The notes under the pieces are model-generated. The model made no database searches. It saw only the letters and a list, made by a program, of their open reading frames with translations, and was not told the DNA's origin. Below, piece after piece: positions 53,981-64,000 of a stretch of DNA of 64,000 bases; within the stretch, counting starts at the first letter, position 1, and each line of letters opens with the position of its first letter. The stretch spans positions 62,001 to 126,000 of the forward strand of contig JABSRB010000013.1 of the NCBI GenBank assembly GCA_013215375.1, written 5' to 3'. The position numbers and the translations under genes are program-made. This DNA is from Oceanospirillaceae bacterium. GTDB taxonomy: Bacteria > Pseudomonadota > Gammaproteobacteria > Pseudomonadales > Balneatricaceae.

Positions 53981-54328
53981 AAGCCCCATCATTGAACAAC
54001 TTTTTTTGACGCTAAAAATAGGGAGGACTATCACTCCCTACCCTTCTACTTATATTTTCTGTAGCCTTAATTAGTCCTAAATAATATATATTTAAGAATT
54101 TGTATTATTTAATCATCATTTATATGCTTTGTTTATTTATTGTTCATGCACCATCGGTATAATTAACTTATCGAAACAGCCATTCATTTTCAAAGATTTA
54201 GCGATTTATTCACTAAAAAAATACAGCCTGAACATAAAACAGCACTAATAATCTCTACACATTCAGCGGGGGTGATGATTGTAAATCCGCGCTTCTATAA
54301 AATTTTTTAGCAGCTAATTGAGGTTATC
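53981..54328. other. Intergenic stretch after dgkA
   Basis: It holds one hairpin (TAGGGAG at 54019-54025 with CTCCCTA at 54034-54040) that may be a weak terminator for dgkA. The rest is A+T-rich; no gene was seen. Confidence 0.5.
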
Positions 54329-54883
54329 ATGATCAAGAACTCTATCCTTTTGCTTTGCTCTCTTTTTGTATTTGGCTGCTCAGAAGAGCCATCAGGACAG
54401 ACACCTACCTTAGACTCCAGTATCGACCACACAAAACATATAATTTTTGCTCCGCCTAAAAGCCCTGCGCTATTAACAATTACAGGCTCGATTACACAGT
54501 TTAATCAACAAAGAAGCTTATTACTTGATCGTGAGACTTTACTCAGTTTTCCACAAGTAACCGTCAAGACTTCGACATTATGGACGGATGGAGAAAGCAC
54601 TTTCACCGGCCCTCTGATCAAAGACGTACTCAATAGCGCCGGCAATACAGCAGACTTTATCAGCGCTATTGCCATTAATGAATACAGCATAGAGATACCT
54701 GTGTCGGACATTAATAAATACTCCGTGATTTTCGCACTCAAAAAAGACGGCAATGCCTTGTCTATACGAGAAAAAGGGCCTATTTGGGTTATCTATCCCT
54801 GGTCTGAACACGATGAATTAAAACAAGACAAATATTACTCCCGCTCTATCTGGCAACTGAAAAAAATATATTTACATGATTAA
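54329..54883 (+). CDS. Lipoprotein with oxidoreductase-molybdopterin-type fold
   Basis: A 184-residue protein. Lipobox FVFGC gives lipidated Cys17. The mature part (LTITGSITQFNQQ, FPQVTVKTSTLW, FTGPLIKDVLNSAG, KGPIWVIYPWS) resembles the molybdopterin-binding oxidoreductase fold, but the cysteine that normally binds molybdenum is absent. A non-catalytic ligand-binding role is likely. It overlaps the following GGDEF-EAL gene by eight bases and probably modulates it. Confidence 0.65.
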   Translation: MIKNSILLLCSLFVFGCSEEPSGQTPTLDSSIDHTKHIIFAPPKSPALLTITGSITQFNQQRSLLLDRETLLSFPQVTVKTSTLWTDGESTFTGPLIKDVLNSAGNTADFISAIAINEYSIEIPVSDINKYSVIFALKKDGNALSIREKGPIWVIYPWSEHDELKQDKYYSRSIWQLKKIYLHD

Positions 54884-56960
54884 GATAAATTCTAAGTTTT
54901 TAATGCTGATTACCGCGACACTACTCGGGGTAATAGTATTAAGCATGATTAGTTCATTTTTTCTCTACAGCAATATTTCGAAGTTGCAAATAAAACATGA
55001 TAATGTCGAAAAAATTCTTTTTATGCGCCAGTATCAATACGAGCTACTCAGAACCACGATTGCTTTTAACGAAGCTATTCCCAGCCTCAAAGCCCAAATT
55101 GGACACGCTGGATTTGACGACTGGTTTAATGTGCTCTGGAGTCGCACGCAAAGTATCAATACCGGTATTGTTGGCTCAAACGTACTCAAATCCGGCTTTA
55201 ATTACAATAAGCTTAATGATGCTCTGCAAACCATTGATAACACTTTGTACAAAGATAGAAACATCACTGACGACTCGCTAAAGGACATTCAAAATATATT
55301 CTATCGATTAATCCGCGACTCCCACCTCTATCAACAGCAAAGAGATGCCATTTATCAGGAAGTCGAAATTGAAAAACAAAAAAACATCTTCCACTATTAT
55401 CGAAACTCACTCATTTTAAGCTCACTCACTTTGTTTTTTGGTTTCATTGTTTCAAGTTTTTTATATAGAAACACCCAAAAATTGCTCAGCATGCAGCAGC
55501 AACTTGAGCGCATGGTGACCAAGCGTACACTGGCACTCAATGATAAAAATGTGGAGTTAATTAATGAAGTAAAAGAGCGTTACATTGTTGAAGAACAACT
55601 GGTGAAAAGCCAATCACAAATTGAGGATGCTAAAGAGCGAGCGGTAAAACAGCTCAACTATGACCCGCTTACCAAGCTCGCTAGTCGTACCTTATTCACT
55701 GATCGTTTTAATCACTGCCTTATAAAAGCGCAGCGCACAGATACCAAAATTGCGCTGTTATTTTTAGATCTCGACCGATTCAAACACGTCAACGACACAT
55801 TAGGGCACAGCGTAGGCGATGAGTTACTGAAAAAAACAGCGACTCGTATTAAAGACGCATTGCGCCAAGGAGATACTGCGGCCCGCTTCGGTGGCGATGA
55901 GTTTGCTGTATTGCTCCCTGACATATCAGGTATAAACCATGTACAAATTATCGCACAGCGTATTCTCAAAGCGCTAAACACCCCTTTCATTCTGTCTGGT
56001 CACGAGAGTTATATCTCAGCAAGCATTGGTGTATCGCTTTATCCTGCTGATGGAAAAACGGTTGAACAATTACTTAGAAAAGCCGACAACGCAATGTACA
56101 AAGCTAAAGACAAGGGAAAAAATACCTATCAATTTTTCACCCATGAAATGGAAGTTGAAGCGAATAGACGCAGACAGATGGAAACCGCATTGCACGCTGC
56201 GGTAAAGCTATTAGATTTCAAACTGGTGTATCAGCCGATCATCAATCTTGAATCCGGTGAAACCGAAGGCGCTGAAGCACTTATTCGCTGGCAAGACAAA
56301 CAGGGACAAGCTATTTCTCCTGCTACTTTTATTCCTATCGCCGAGGAGCTAGGGCTAATTTCTAAAATTGGCAGCTGGGTACTTGAAGAGGCTTGTACGC
56401 AGGCAGTTATTTGGCAAAAGGCCTGTGAGCTGCCGCTAAAAATCTCAGTCAACCTATCATCTCGTCAATTTCAGAACAATGACTTGGCCAAGCTAATTGT
56501 CAATGTATTAGCTAAAACAGGTCTTGCGCCACAAAACTTAGCGTTAGAGATTACTGAAAGTTTATTAATGGTTGATGAGAAACAAATCATGCAGCAACTA
56601 AAAAGCATACGGGAGCTAGGTGTTCACTTAGCAATTGATGATTTTGGTACCGGCTATTCCTCCCTTAGCTACCTAAAGAAATTTCCTATCAATATTTTAA
56701 AAATTGATCGCTCTTTTATTAAAGATCTCAATGTTGACCAAAATGACGCAGAATTAGTCAAAGGGATTTTATCTCTAGCTAAATCATTACAGCTCAGTGT
56801 GGTTGCCGAAGGCGTTGAAGAAAAAGGGCAACTGGATTTTTTAGCAGAAAACGGCTGTAAACACATACAGGGCTACTATTTCAGTAAGCCCTTATCGAGC
56901 GAAGCGTTAATCACCTTCATCAATGCAAAGAAGGCTAAACAATTAAAAACTGCGCTTTAA
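54876..56960 (+). CDS. Membrane-anchored GGDEF-EAL cyclic-di-GMP enzyme
   Basis: A 694-residue protein: a transmembrane segment at 8-27, an extracytoplasmic sensor region, a second segment near 175-193, a coiled coil, a GGDEF domain with the intact motif at 339-343, an EAL domain with EAL at 467-469 and DDFGTGYSSL. Both activities appear possible. It begins inside the preceding lipoprotein gene, so the two are translationally coupled. Confidence 0.95.
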   Translation: MIKINSKFLMLITATLLGVIVLSMISSFFLYSNISKLQIKHDNVEKILFMRQYQYELLRTTIAFNEAIPSLKAQIGHAGFDDWFNVLWSRTQSINTGIVGSNVLKSGFNYNKLNDALQTIDNTLYKDRNITDDSLKDIQNIFYRLIRDSHLYQQQRDAIYQEVEIEKQKNIFHYYRNSLILSSLTLFFGFIVSSFLYRNTQKLLSMQQQLERMVTKRTLALNDKNVELINEVKERYIVEEQLVKSQSQIEDAKERAVKQLNYDPLTKLASRTLFTDRFNHCLIKAQRTDTKIALLFLDLDRFKHVNDTLGHSVGDELLKKTATRIKDALRQGDTAARFGGDEFAVLLPDISGINHVQIIAQRILKALNTPFILSGHESYISASIGVSLYPADGKTVEQLLRKADNAMYKAKDKGKNTYQFFTHEMEVEANRRRQMETALHAAVKLLDFKLVYQPIINLESGETEGAEALIRWQDKQGQAISPATFIPIAEELGLISKIGSWVLEEACTQAVIWQKACELPLKISVNLSSRQFQNNDLAKLIVNVLAKTGLAPQNLALEITESLLMVDEKQIMQQLKSIRELGVHLAIDDFGTGYSSLSYLKKFPINILKIDRSFIKDLNVDQNDAELVKGILSLAKSLQLSVVAEGVEEKGQLDFLAENGCKHIQGYYFSKPLSSEALITFINAKKAKQLKTAL

Positions 56961-56978
56961 GTGAATATTTCTTTAATG

Positions 56979-57575
56979 TCATAGCTCCAAGAAACTCTTG
57001 ATACCGGTAAAGACGATTTGAGCAGCCATCGCTGCCAATATTAATCCAGTAATTTTACTCAAAATATTGAGTCCGGTACGGCCTAATATTTTCTCTACCC
57101 TCACTGAAAGATGCAGCAACACTAACAGCACAAGTAACGCCAGTAACATCCCCATTATACCGTAGATAAATTGCTCTCCCTTTAACTCAGCACCGATCAC
57201 TAGGATCGCCCCTATAGTGGCAGGACCGATAATAGTGGGTATCGCGAGCGGCACTACTGCCACATCATCCATGGACTCAGTCCCTGTGGCATGATTTCTC
57301 ACCCCATCACTAACTAAACTAACCGCTGACAAAAATAGCAGTGAACCTGCACCAATACGAAAGGCATCTAAAGTAATACCTAATATGGCAAACAGGGTAT
57401 CGCCGAAAAACATCAGTACTAATGCAATTAACATTGCCGAGAGCACTGCTCTGTTGGCGATCTTTGCTCGCCCTTTTACTGTTTCATCTTTTGTTAATGA
57501 CAGAAACATCGACACTACAAAGAAAGGAGCGAATAGGAAAAAGAATTTTATAGCCGTTGATAAGATTAAGGTCAT
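56979..57575 (-). CDS. MarC-family integral membrane protein
   Basis: A 198-residue protein with six hydrophobic segments; the loop VPLAIPTIIGPATIGAIL matches the MarC family. The function is not established for this family. The gene is convergent with the upstream GGDEF-EAL gene. Confidence 0.85.
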   Translation of the reverse strand: MTLILSTAIKFFFLFAPFFVVSMFLSLTKDETVKGRAKIANRAVLSAMLIALVLMFFGDTLFAILGITLDAFRIGAGSLLFLSAVSLVSDGVRNHATGTESMDDVAVVPLAIPTIIGPATIGAILVIGAELKGEQFIYGIMGMLLALLVLLVLLHLSVRVEKILGRTGLNILSKITGLILAAMAAQIVFTGIKSFLEL

Positions 57576-57613
57576 GATTGTCCGTGGTTTATTCTAAAGT
57601 AATAATTATGCAT

Positions 57614-57648
57614 AAAAAAAGCCGTTGAGCTGCAATGCGCTCAACGGC
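57614..57648 (-). terminator. Terminator of the mks operon
   Basis: GCCGTTGAGC at 57621-57630 pairs perfectly with GCTCAACGGC at 57639-57648. Read on the minus strand the hairpin is followed by seven T residues (57614-57620). It lies directly after the mksB stop codon. Confidence 0.9.
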
Positions 57649-57663
57649 CTTTCCATGGCTTGA

Positions 57664-60600
57664 TTAAATTGCAGGTTCAGTTAGCAGTGTCGCCTGTCGC
57701 TCTTGTTCAGCTTGGGCTGCCTGTATCAATTTTGGGTTGTCAGAACTTAACAGCTTTTTTGCTTTTAAGGTCGGAAACTCAACATCGATATCAACCACTC
57801 TGCCATCGCGACAGACATTGATAATCGTATCCATGCACGAAGAAAGTAACGAGTATTTTTCATCAGGTGCTGCAATGATGGTCTGTAATCCCAAATCGGT
57901 CATAAAACCCAGTGACGTCATAGTATTTTCAGAATCGAGCTTATTGAATGCTTCATCAAACACCGACAAACTCATACCACCCACTGCACGCCCCTCTGGA
58001 CCTTCTTTTAATCGGTAGGAAGCCGCCAATGCCGCCGCCATAGCGACATAGAATGGCACTTGATGCTCACCACCAGATCCCGTTTTAATGCGCTGAGTCA
58101 AAGTGGTTTTACGATTGCCGTTGATATCTTTAATCACCAATTCGAAGTTATAGAAGTTACGGTAATCTTGCAGCAAGCTGCTCTCACCTTCACTTTTTAA
58201 CACTTCATGAATTTTTTCAAGGGCATTCTGATAAGGCTTATCAGGGTCGTAGCTTATATCAAATAACGAGCCTACGTTTGCCTGATCAATACGGGTGTAT
58301 GCCTCAACTAATTCTAAAATATCTTTTAATTCAGGGTTGGGTGTCATTTCAAAAGCGTACATTTCCTTGTGGAAAGGACGGTTTTTAAGATGTTGATTCA
58401 ACTCGCGAATAAGATCTTTGATCTGATTTATTTGATCATTCAAGTGGGCTACAAAGTCAGATCTAAAAGCAGCTTCCGCCTCTTTTCTAGCGCTCTCTGC
58501 TTTCTCTTTATACTGAGATAGCTCGGTATCAATTAGCGCTTGTAAGGTTTCGCTCACATAAGACTCAAGCTCCTCGTGGGAAGAGTCCGGGCTAATTTTG
58601 TCTAATCCTTGATGAGACAATCCGCCACCGTGATATTTAGCTTTATATTCAGCAACGGCATCGCGTACTGAATATTTTTTCTTCTGGTGTAACTGCATTT
58701 CTGATTGGGCTTTTTTCGCCGCCTCAAAAATAATCCGCTCTAACTCACCAGAGCAGCTTTCATCTAAGTAATCCCGTTTCTCTTGAGCGGCTTGTGCATC
58801 AAATTCACTCTTGTTTTCACACACCGCTCTTGCCGCAACGTGCTCTTGTAATTCGTCATCTAACACTTCAAGTGCGGCAGTGTCTTTGATCATTGCCGTG
58901 CGGGTTTTTTGCAGCTTGTCCATGATTTTCTGGTGGTTACTTTCTGCACTTTTTTGCTCATCTGCCAACTGTGCAATGTTCGCCTGAATACCCGAATCAT
59001 CATGGTTGCGAAGATCTTCTATCGCCTGACGATGTCCGGCAATCTCCTTCGCTAACTGAGTGCGCTGATTAACTAACTCAAAGGTTGTCTCAGAAGAACC
59101 CACCAAACTAGTGGTTAAATTAATTAAGCTATCACGCATTTTTTCTAGGTTTTGATGACGTTGACCTAAGCTAGAAAATTCCGCCATCATTTCATCAACT
59201 TGCTTGCCTTGCACCGCTAACTGGTCACCGCGACGACGCACCCCCATAATTGGAGTTTGCTCGTGAATAGAGGTTGTTGAGCCCTCAGTTTGTAACATGC
59301 AGTCATAAGTCAGCGCGCGTTCTTGCTTAAGCAGCTCAGTCTCTGTCTCTACTGCGATAACACCGCCCAGAGCACGATTCATATAAGCTTGTGCATGATC
59401 GTTATCAGTGTCGATGAAATGGGCCAGTGAGTTCGGTTTTATTCTGTTTAACCAATCATTGGAGCGGGTAGTGTTGATTATCCGACATCCCTTCAAGTGT
59501 CGCCCTTTACGACGATACAGTGTGATAGCCTCTTTCACTTTGGCTGGATCGACAATTAACGCTTCACGTCTGGCGCCTAAAAACGACTCTATAGCAATGC
59601 GCCACTTATCATCATTAATATCCACCATTTCACAGACGGGTGTCGATTCAATGCCATAATCTGCCAACAGATTCATCAGTTCACGAGTATTATGTCGCAC
59701 GGGTGCCTTGCCCAATTTTAGCTGTTCAACCTGCCCCTTTTGATTTTGAATCTTGCTGCGTAGCTCATTTATTCGTATCACTGATTCTTCAAACTTGCGA
59801 CCGATATCACGGCGTACGGTATCTATCTGTCCTTTTAGTTCAACCAGTGTGGTATCTACTTCGACGGGTTCTGCAGGCCAAGTACTGGCCAACATGTCCT
59901 CTCCACTGCGCCACAAGGCGACACATTTATTGACCAGAGGTACAAATTTTTCCGGTAATAAATCCGTATGATCAGCAAAGCTCACCGTGGTGCGCAATAG
60001 ATTATAACTGTTTTGGATCTGGTCTTTTACCACCCCTTCCTCGTGCAATTGTGCTGAGATGGTGGATTCTAAAGCTTTGATTTGATGCGCTGAGTTAGTG
60101 TTGTTTAACTGAGCGCGCGCATTCGCCAGGTTTTGCATTAAACTATTAAGATCCGCTGAATGCGTTTCTAAATCACTTTGTAACTTTGCCTCTAACAGCT
60201 GATTGTCTTCCAAGCGCTCCGCCGAGCCCTCTTTCTTCAGGTCTGCATTTTCAAAGCGTGTCTCGTGTACTACCCACTCATATTCTGTGGCATTTTTAAC
60301 GTTGCGCGCAATGCCAGAGCACAAATCTTTTACCTTGGTGAGGCCTTCCACTCGATTGGCAACCTCGGCGGTTTTAGCCTCCATGGCACGATACTCTTCA
60401 AGCGACTTTCGAAACGCACCTACATGCACTATCTTCTCTTCAAGTACAAACTCACGTACAAATCGAGTGGGGCTATCAATAGGGACAAAACGCAGTGCAT
60501 TTTTGAAGTTTTTGATAAACTTCGCATCATCATTGGGTCTATTGATATCGTGGGACAAGTGCGCCACTAAATCCTTGATAAAACGACTGGCACGTTTCTC

Positions 60601-61107
60601 CAACACCATTTCAGGACATTGCTTTAATAATTCAGCTTTAACAATATCCCAATCTTTGGGCAGGCGGCCAGCGCCTTCTTTAACGCTGAAATCATCTAAT
60701 TGCACCGAAAAGTTAGGCAGTATAAAGCGCCCTAACACCTCTTCATCTGGCGATGCGGTATTGGCACTAATAGCCAAACCAATACAAGTTTCAGTGGCTG
60801 TTTCAGTATCAAAGAAACTCAACGCCAAATAAGACAGAGAATCTTCACGAGCATTGGCTTTTTTACCACCATCATCCATGAAACCTAAGCAATAAGTACG
60901 CAGAGAGCGCTCACTCTTTTGACCCGCAGAGGCATTGAAACTCAAGTGGCGCTTATTCCCCCCCAGTAACACTGTTTGGATAGCATCCAATAAGCTTGAT
61001 TTACCTGACCCGTTTGGCCCGACAATAGCGACATTACCTTTAATAGGAATTTCCACGGCACCTAATACATACCAATTCACCAGCACAATGCGATTAAGCT
61101 GTTTCAT
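57664..61107 (-). CDS. mksB: MksB condensin SMC-like ATPase
   Basis: The 1147-residue SMC-related ATPase is the motor of an MksBEF condensin. The Walker [10 protein letters not shown] is near residue 31, long coiled coils follow, the signature region is [21 protein letters not shown] and the Walker B is in [12 protein letters not shown]. It is shorter than MukB. It overlaps mksE by 14 bases and is the last gene of the operon. No nuclease subunit gene (MksG/JetD) follows. Confidence 0.92.
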   Translation of the reverse strand: MKQLNRIVLVNWYVLGAVEIPIKGNVAIVGPNGSGKSSLLDAIQTVLLGGNKRHLSFNASAGQKSERSLRTYCLGFMDDGGKKANAREDSLSYLALSFFDTETATETCIGLAISANTASPDEEVLGRFILPNFSVQLDDFSVKEGAGRLPKDWDIVKAELLKQCPEMVLEKRASRFIKDLVAHLSHDINRPNDDAKFIKNFKNALRFVPIDSPTRFVREFVLEEKIVHVGAFRKSLEEYRAMEAKTAEVANRVEGLTKVKDLCSGIARNVKNATEYEWVVHETRFENADLKKEGSAERLEDNQLLEAKLQSDLETHSADLNSLMQNLANARAQLNNTNSAHQIKALESTISAQLHEEGVVKDQIQNSYNLLRTTVSFADHTDLLPEKFVPLVNKCVALWRSGEDMLASTWPAEPVEVDTTLVELKGQIDTVRRDIGRKFEESVIRINELRSKIQNQKGQVEQLKLGKAPVRHNTRELMNLLADYGIESTPVCEMVDINDDKWRIAIESFLGARREALIVDPAKVKEAITLYRRKGRHLKGCRIINTTRSNDWLNRIKPNSLAHFIDTDNDHAQAYMNRALGGVIAVETETELLKQERALTYDCMLQTEGSTTSIHEQTPIMGVRRRGDQLAVQGKQVDEMMAEFSSLGQRHQNLEKMRDSLINLTTSLVGSSETTFELVNQRTQLAKEIAGHRQAIEDLRNHDDSGIQANIAQLADEQKSAESNHQKIMDKLQKTRTAMIKDTAALEVLDDELQEHVAARAVCENKSEFDAQAAQEKRDYLDESCSGELERIIFEAAKKAQSEMQLHQKKKYSVRDAVAEYKAKYHGGGLSHQGLDKISPDSSHEELESYVSETLQALIDTELSQYKEKAESARKEAEAAFRSDFVAHLNDQINQIKDLIRELNQHLKNRPFHKEMYAFEMTPNPELKDILELVEAYTRIDQANVGSLFDISYDPDKPYQNALEKIHEVLKSEGESSLLQDYRNFYNFELVIKDINGNRKTTLTQRIKTGSGGEHQVPFYVAMAAALAASYRLKEGPEGRAVGGMSLSVFDEAFNKLDSENTMTSLGFMTDLGLQTIIAAPDEKYSLLSSCMDTIINVCRDGRVVDIDVEFPTLKAKKLLSSDNPKLIQAAQAEQERQATLLTEPAI

Positions 61108-61807
61108 TGCTGCTCTCCACTTGACTCATCGAATCATTTTCTTGGGGTATAAGAGGTGACTCGACATCGGTCTCTTCTTTATCTAACAACGCCTCTTCTT
61201 CAGCATTCAATGCGTCTCTGGCATTGTCGGGATCAGTCAACAACTCTATTTGTTTGATGTAATCTTCAACCACTACTTGGCGTATCGTTGGCAAAATACT
61301 AAACAATACATTCTTAGGATTTGTTTCATCCGGCTTGCCGCGCTCGATTAAGCCGTGCCTAGAAAACAGTGCCAACAACTCTTTGGTGCGTGTCTCATTG
61401 GGGATATCTTTCCCGGTGAGGGTTTCAAATAACATCAATAGCTCATCGGAATTGGTGTAAGCTTTACCACTTTCGATTTCAAATTTTTCCAATTTTTGCT
61501 CGTACATCTGACGCATACACAACAAAATTAATGACTCATCTAATTTTAGTTTTAAGTTGCGCTCATTGCCCTGTGGCAATATACCTAGGTAAGCTTCGTC
61601 GGGCTGATGCACAAAGGACCAACCAATCGCGGCGAATAAGTTTTTGAAGTATTCAACATGTGAGGACACCAGAAAATAGCTTTCACGATGCGAGCTTCGA
61701 TCAGCGTGTATAAACTGATGCGTCAATAACAAATTGGCCGCGTGAATAAAGTCTTCTTCTTGGTATTTATCACTGCGATTAATAACTTTCTGTAAATCAC
61801 TCAGCAT
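61094..61807 (-). CDS. mksE: MksE condensin subunit
   Basis: A 237-residue winged-helix accessory subunit of the MksBEF condensin. I use the ATG at 61805-61807 because AAGGAT lies six bases upstream; a longer frame would overlap mksF by about 70 bases. It overlaps mksB by 14 bases and mksF by 11. No catalytic domain is expected. Confidence 0.88.
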   Translation of the reverse strand: MLSDLQKVINRSDKYQEEDFIHAANLLLTHQFIHADRSSHRESYFLVSSHVEYFKNLFAAIGWSFVHQPDEAYLGILPQGNERNLKLKLDESLILLCMRQMYEQKLEKFEIESGKAYTNSDELLMLFETLTGKDIPNETRTKELLALFSRHGLIERGKPDETNPKNVLFSILPTIRQVVVEDYIKQIELLTDPDNARDALNAEEEALLDKEETDVESPLIPQENDSMSQVESSNETA

Positions 61808-63224
61808 TTTTTGATCCTTGCATGGTAGAAGAAATGGTAAAGTCTCGGCATATAACCATGTCGTCAACCTCGATATAATCTTCTTTAAATTCTATTTGGT
61901 ATTTATCATTGGTCGCTTTTGCTTTTTTACCCAAAGACGCTAAGTGGCGGATATAGCTAAAGCATATATAATCTTCAATACTGTCAATGGAAAATTGATC
62001 AGCCCTAACAACACTGGTTGCTTCGAAGTGCTTGGCCAAGTAATCCTCAATCCTATCCACTCGCACTTCGCGGCGCGCTTTGTATTGTTTGAACAACTCA
62101 CGAAGTTCAATGACTTTAGGATCAATTAATTGCTGATGTATCACTCTTGGGGCTACTTGGATCTTACGCCTAATCGGAGAGCGAATACTGCTTGGCGATA
62201 AAAATCCGGTGCTCTCCATTTGGCATAGAGGATGCGTTGTTAAAATATCGGTATCTTGGGAGACGGCACTAATCAAACGCGACAATCTAGAGGCCATCCC
62301 CGGTGTGGTTTTATCCATATAGCGAATAGTGTCGGCCACACGTTTTTCCAACTTGTACCTGAAATCATCAATGCTATCTAAACGTTTATCGACAGATTCA
62401 AATACACGCATAATACGGTTAATATGAGTGTGTACCATGGCTTCAGCATCGACAAATTCATTCTCAAACTGCAACTGATAATGATGAATCAGCTTGTCTA
62501 GTTTGATAGTATCAAATTGTAAATCTCTCAGCATCGATAAAATCTGACGACGAAATCGAAACGGATTGTTTTTAGTTTTCAATGTCTTATAGTCAGATAC
62601 TAATATCTGTTCGACAAAGGTATCAAAAAACTGACGCACAATATCTTGCGGGCTATTAGAATTGGCTAAGCTTATTTTCAGCTCGCGCAAACCCAGTAAC
62701 ATATCGGTTAAATGCGCACTAAATTCAGAGGACGCTTGGGCGGCTTCCTGTAAAGTAATGCCCCGCCCCTCCGGATCACTAACAGCGGCCTCTAACGAAC
62801 TCAGTACGTTTAGAACCGCACCGCCATAAGAGCGTTTTTCCATGCGGGCAATAGCCACCATTGAGCGCAATAAATAGCTGTTTGAAGGCGCCATTAATAC
62901 ATAGCTTTTATAAATCTGCTGCTCTTCTTCCAACCAGCCAGTGGCGACTAAGCGCCGAAATATTCGACTGGCGTATTCAGCTGTTGACCTGGGCGCTTGA
63001 TAATCATCTTCCACATCATCTTCTTCGCGCTCCCAAATACGCAAACCAATGCGCACCACGGTATTCTCGATGGTGGAACGCACTAAATCTTTAGCAATAA
63101 AAGGCTCTATTAAATCTTCATCAAAAAAGAGATCGGCAAGTTCAATCAGTACTCTTTGGTATATTTGCCTATTTTTTCCTGACAGCGGAACAAATAGGTC
63201 TTCTGGAAGCTTATTAAAAAGCAT
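61797..63224 (-). CDS. mksF: MksF condensin kleisin subunit
   Basis: A 475-residue kleisin-type subunit that bridges the MksB heads. It is largely helical, with N- and C-terminal winged-helix-like parts. First gene of the mksF-mksE-mksB operon, with a promoter expected in 63225-63420. Gene order is that of the Wadjet core (JetA-JetB-JetC) but the JetD gene is missing. Confidence 0.88.
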   Translation of the reverse strand: MLFNKLPEDLFVPLSGKNRQIYQRVLIELADLFFDEDLIEPFIAKDLVRSTIENTVVRIGLRIWEREEDDVEDDYQAPRSTAEYASRIFRRLVATGWLEEEQQIYKSYVLMAPSNSYLLRSMVAIARMEKRSYGGAVLNVLSSLEAAVSDPEGRGITLQEAAQASSEFSAHLTDMLLGLRELKISLANSNSPQDIVRQFFDTFVEQILVSDYKTLKTKNNPFRFRRQILSMLRDLQFDTIKLDKLIHHYQLQFENEFVDAEAMVHTHINRIMRVFESVDKRLDSIDDFRYKLEKRVADTIRYMDKTTPGMASRLSRLISAVSQDTDILTTHPLCQMESTGFLSPSSIRSPIRRKIQVAPRVIHQQLIDPKVIELRELFKQYKARREVRVDRIEDYLAKHFEATSVVRADQFSIDSIEDYICFSYIRHLASLGKKAKATNDKYQIEFKEDYIEVDDMVICRDFTISSTMQGSKNAE

Positions 63225-63460
63225 CTATCACCTAGTTAAGTAAGGGTTTTTATTGTTCTTATGCCTTTTAATATTTATTACATAAAAATCTATAAATTGG
63301 CACAATAATATTTTTAGAATTTTAGCTTAGTCTTGCATGACAAAAAAGGATTATGCGAAGCTTTGTGAAAATAGTTGACTGATATTAAAGCCGTATTGAA
63401 AAGCTTTTCGCTAAAACACAATGTTATGGGCCTATTATGTAAAAACCTTGAAATAAAGAC

Positions 63461-63493
63461 AAAAAAAATCCTCGTAAACGACGAGGATTTTTT
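63461..63493 (-). terminator. Terminator after the RTX-type gene
   Basis: ATCCTCGT (63468-63475) pairs with ACGAGGAT (63481-63488), and runs of A and T extend on both sides. On the minus strand a run of eight T residues follows. It lies 40 bases downstream of the stop codon. Confidence 0.88.
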
Positions 63494-63534
63494 GGTTTAA
63501 GCAGATTTTAAACTTAAGCTAACAATACTCAGTT

Positions 63535-64000
63535 CTATTGATCAATAATTATATTATTGTTATCGATAAGATCCTGAATAATTTGGCTATCAGAGTTATT
63601 TCCACTATCGGTCAGATCAACATTTTTAAGCAGAATTTTCTGATCAACGGATCCTGAACCATCAAACTTAACCTCTACCAGAGTATCACTACCCGATTGA
63701 GAGAAGCTCAAATAGTCATCCAGATTTGCAGCGTTTTCTCCATCAAGCATATCTGAAAGATCCAGCTTATCTCCTTCAAGTTGACTAAAGTCAATTACAG
63801 TGTCTGTCTCAACAGTGTCCGATACATTAAACATGAAAGTATCAGCTCCACCATTACCGGTCATGATGTCATCACCTAAACCCGCGGTAATTAAGTTAGC
63901 ATTTTCATTTCCTGTATTACCCAGGATCGTTTCTGGCTCTATAGTTAGATAAACAGTGGCCGTATCTGTTCCGCCATTGCCATCAGAGATACTATAACTA
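63535..64000 (-). CDS. C-terminal end of a large RTX/cadherin-like secreted protein (partial)
   Basis: The minus-strand frame is open from the window edge to the stop at 63535, 154 codons. Upstream of the visible Met the frame reads ISDGNGGTDTATVYLTI, a bacterial cadherin/VCBS-like strand, then ITAGLGDDIMTGNGGADTF, an RTX-type Ca-binding nonapeptide region. The C-terminus resembles a type 1 secretion target domain (LEGDKLDLSDMLDG). It is the end of a giant adhesin or similar protein whose body is outside the window. Confidence 0.85.
   Translation of the reverse strand, partial: SYSISDGNGGTDTATVYLTIEPETILGNTGNENANLITAGLGDDIMTGNGGADTFMFNVSDTVETDTVIDFSQLEGDKLDLSDMLDGENAANLDDYLSFSQSGSDTLVEVKFDGSGSVDQKILLKNVDLTDSGNNSDSQIIQDLIDNNNIIIDQ

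Noticed and set aside
60203-60832. 209-codon plus-strand frame opposite mksB
   Set aside because: It is long only because of the codon bias of mksB, and no domain or ribosome site is visible.
57664-63224. Complete Wadjet anti-plasmid system
   Set aside because: No JetD/MksG gene is present on either side of the operon in the window.

Overview
The window looks like the chromosome of a marine-type gammaproteobacterium. The housekeeping content supports this: RlmG, the EF-P hydroxylase EpmC, PdxB, a YciA-like thioesterase, DgkA, MarC, CysS, a standalone MksBEF condensin and several GGDEF-EAL proteins. The genus cannot be fixed from the sequence alone. No rRNA, tRNA or CRISPR array was seen.

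Layout. 1-1256: end of a membrane-protein gene, a MaoC-type hydratase and a VOC/glyoxalase protein. 1487-13588: an A+T-rich accessory island bracketed by two 24-bp direct repeats. Its left half (about 1845-7700) reads as an integron-type gene-cassette array with no integrase. Seven unrelated minus-strand genes each end at, or within about 20 bases of, a TAACAA-like box, and several are preceded by the complementary GTTRRR-like box. Three of these genes carry HEPN RNase-type motifs. The right half holds a small membrane protein paired with a TPR protein, a complete IS256-family element with an 8-bp target duplication, a serine recombinase and a PIN-domain toxin-antitoxin pair. 13700-33533: LysR regulators, periplasmic binding proteins, cysS, a group II PLP decarboxylase, fhs, a GntR - gamma-glutamyltransferase - split chromate-transporter block, an isochorismatase-fold protein coupled to a PAS-GGDEF-EAL protein, an unusual SBP5-SBP3 fusion, and an aldo/keto reductase. 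33547-42785: a purine-salvage/catabolism cluster (DMT transporter, xdhA-xdhB-xdhC, guaD and a RutR-like TetR regulator), with a candidate RutR-type operator upstream of xdhA. 42889-47158: a small protein, an AcoX-type NAD-kinase-fold protein, a PilZ protein with an unclear start, pdxB, a thioesterase and a MITE-like element. 47162-57575: two more GGDEF-EAL proteins, lipoproteins, EpmC, RlmG, DgkA and MarC. 57614-63224: the mksF-mksE-mksB operon without the nuclease subunit of Wadjet systems. 63535-64000: C-terminal end of a large RTX/cadherin-like secreted protein.

How the parts fit together. Cyclic-di-GMP turnover is a strong theme: three proteins have intact GGDEF-type and EAL motifs, two of them translationally coupled to an upstream candidate sensor gene, and there is a PilZ effector. 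Guanine is presumably deaminated by GuaD and oxidised by XdhABC under RutR-like control. The most unusual region is the cassette array with its HEPN and ADP-ribosyltransferase-like genes, followed by the membrane/TPR pair that shares an SPNI...G[DN]V motif.
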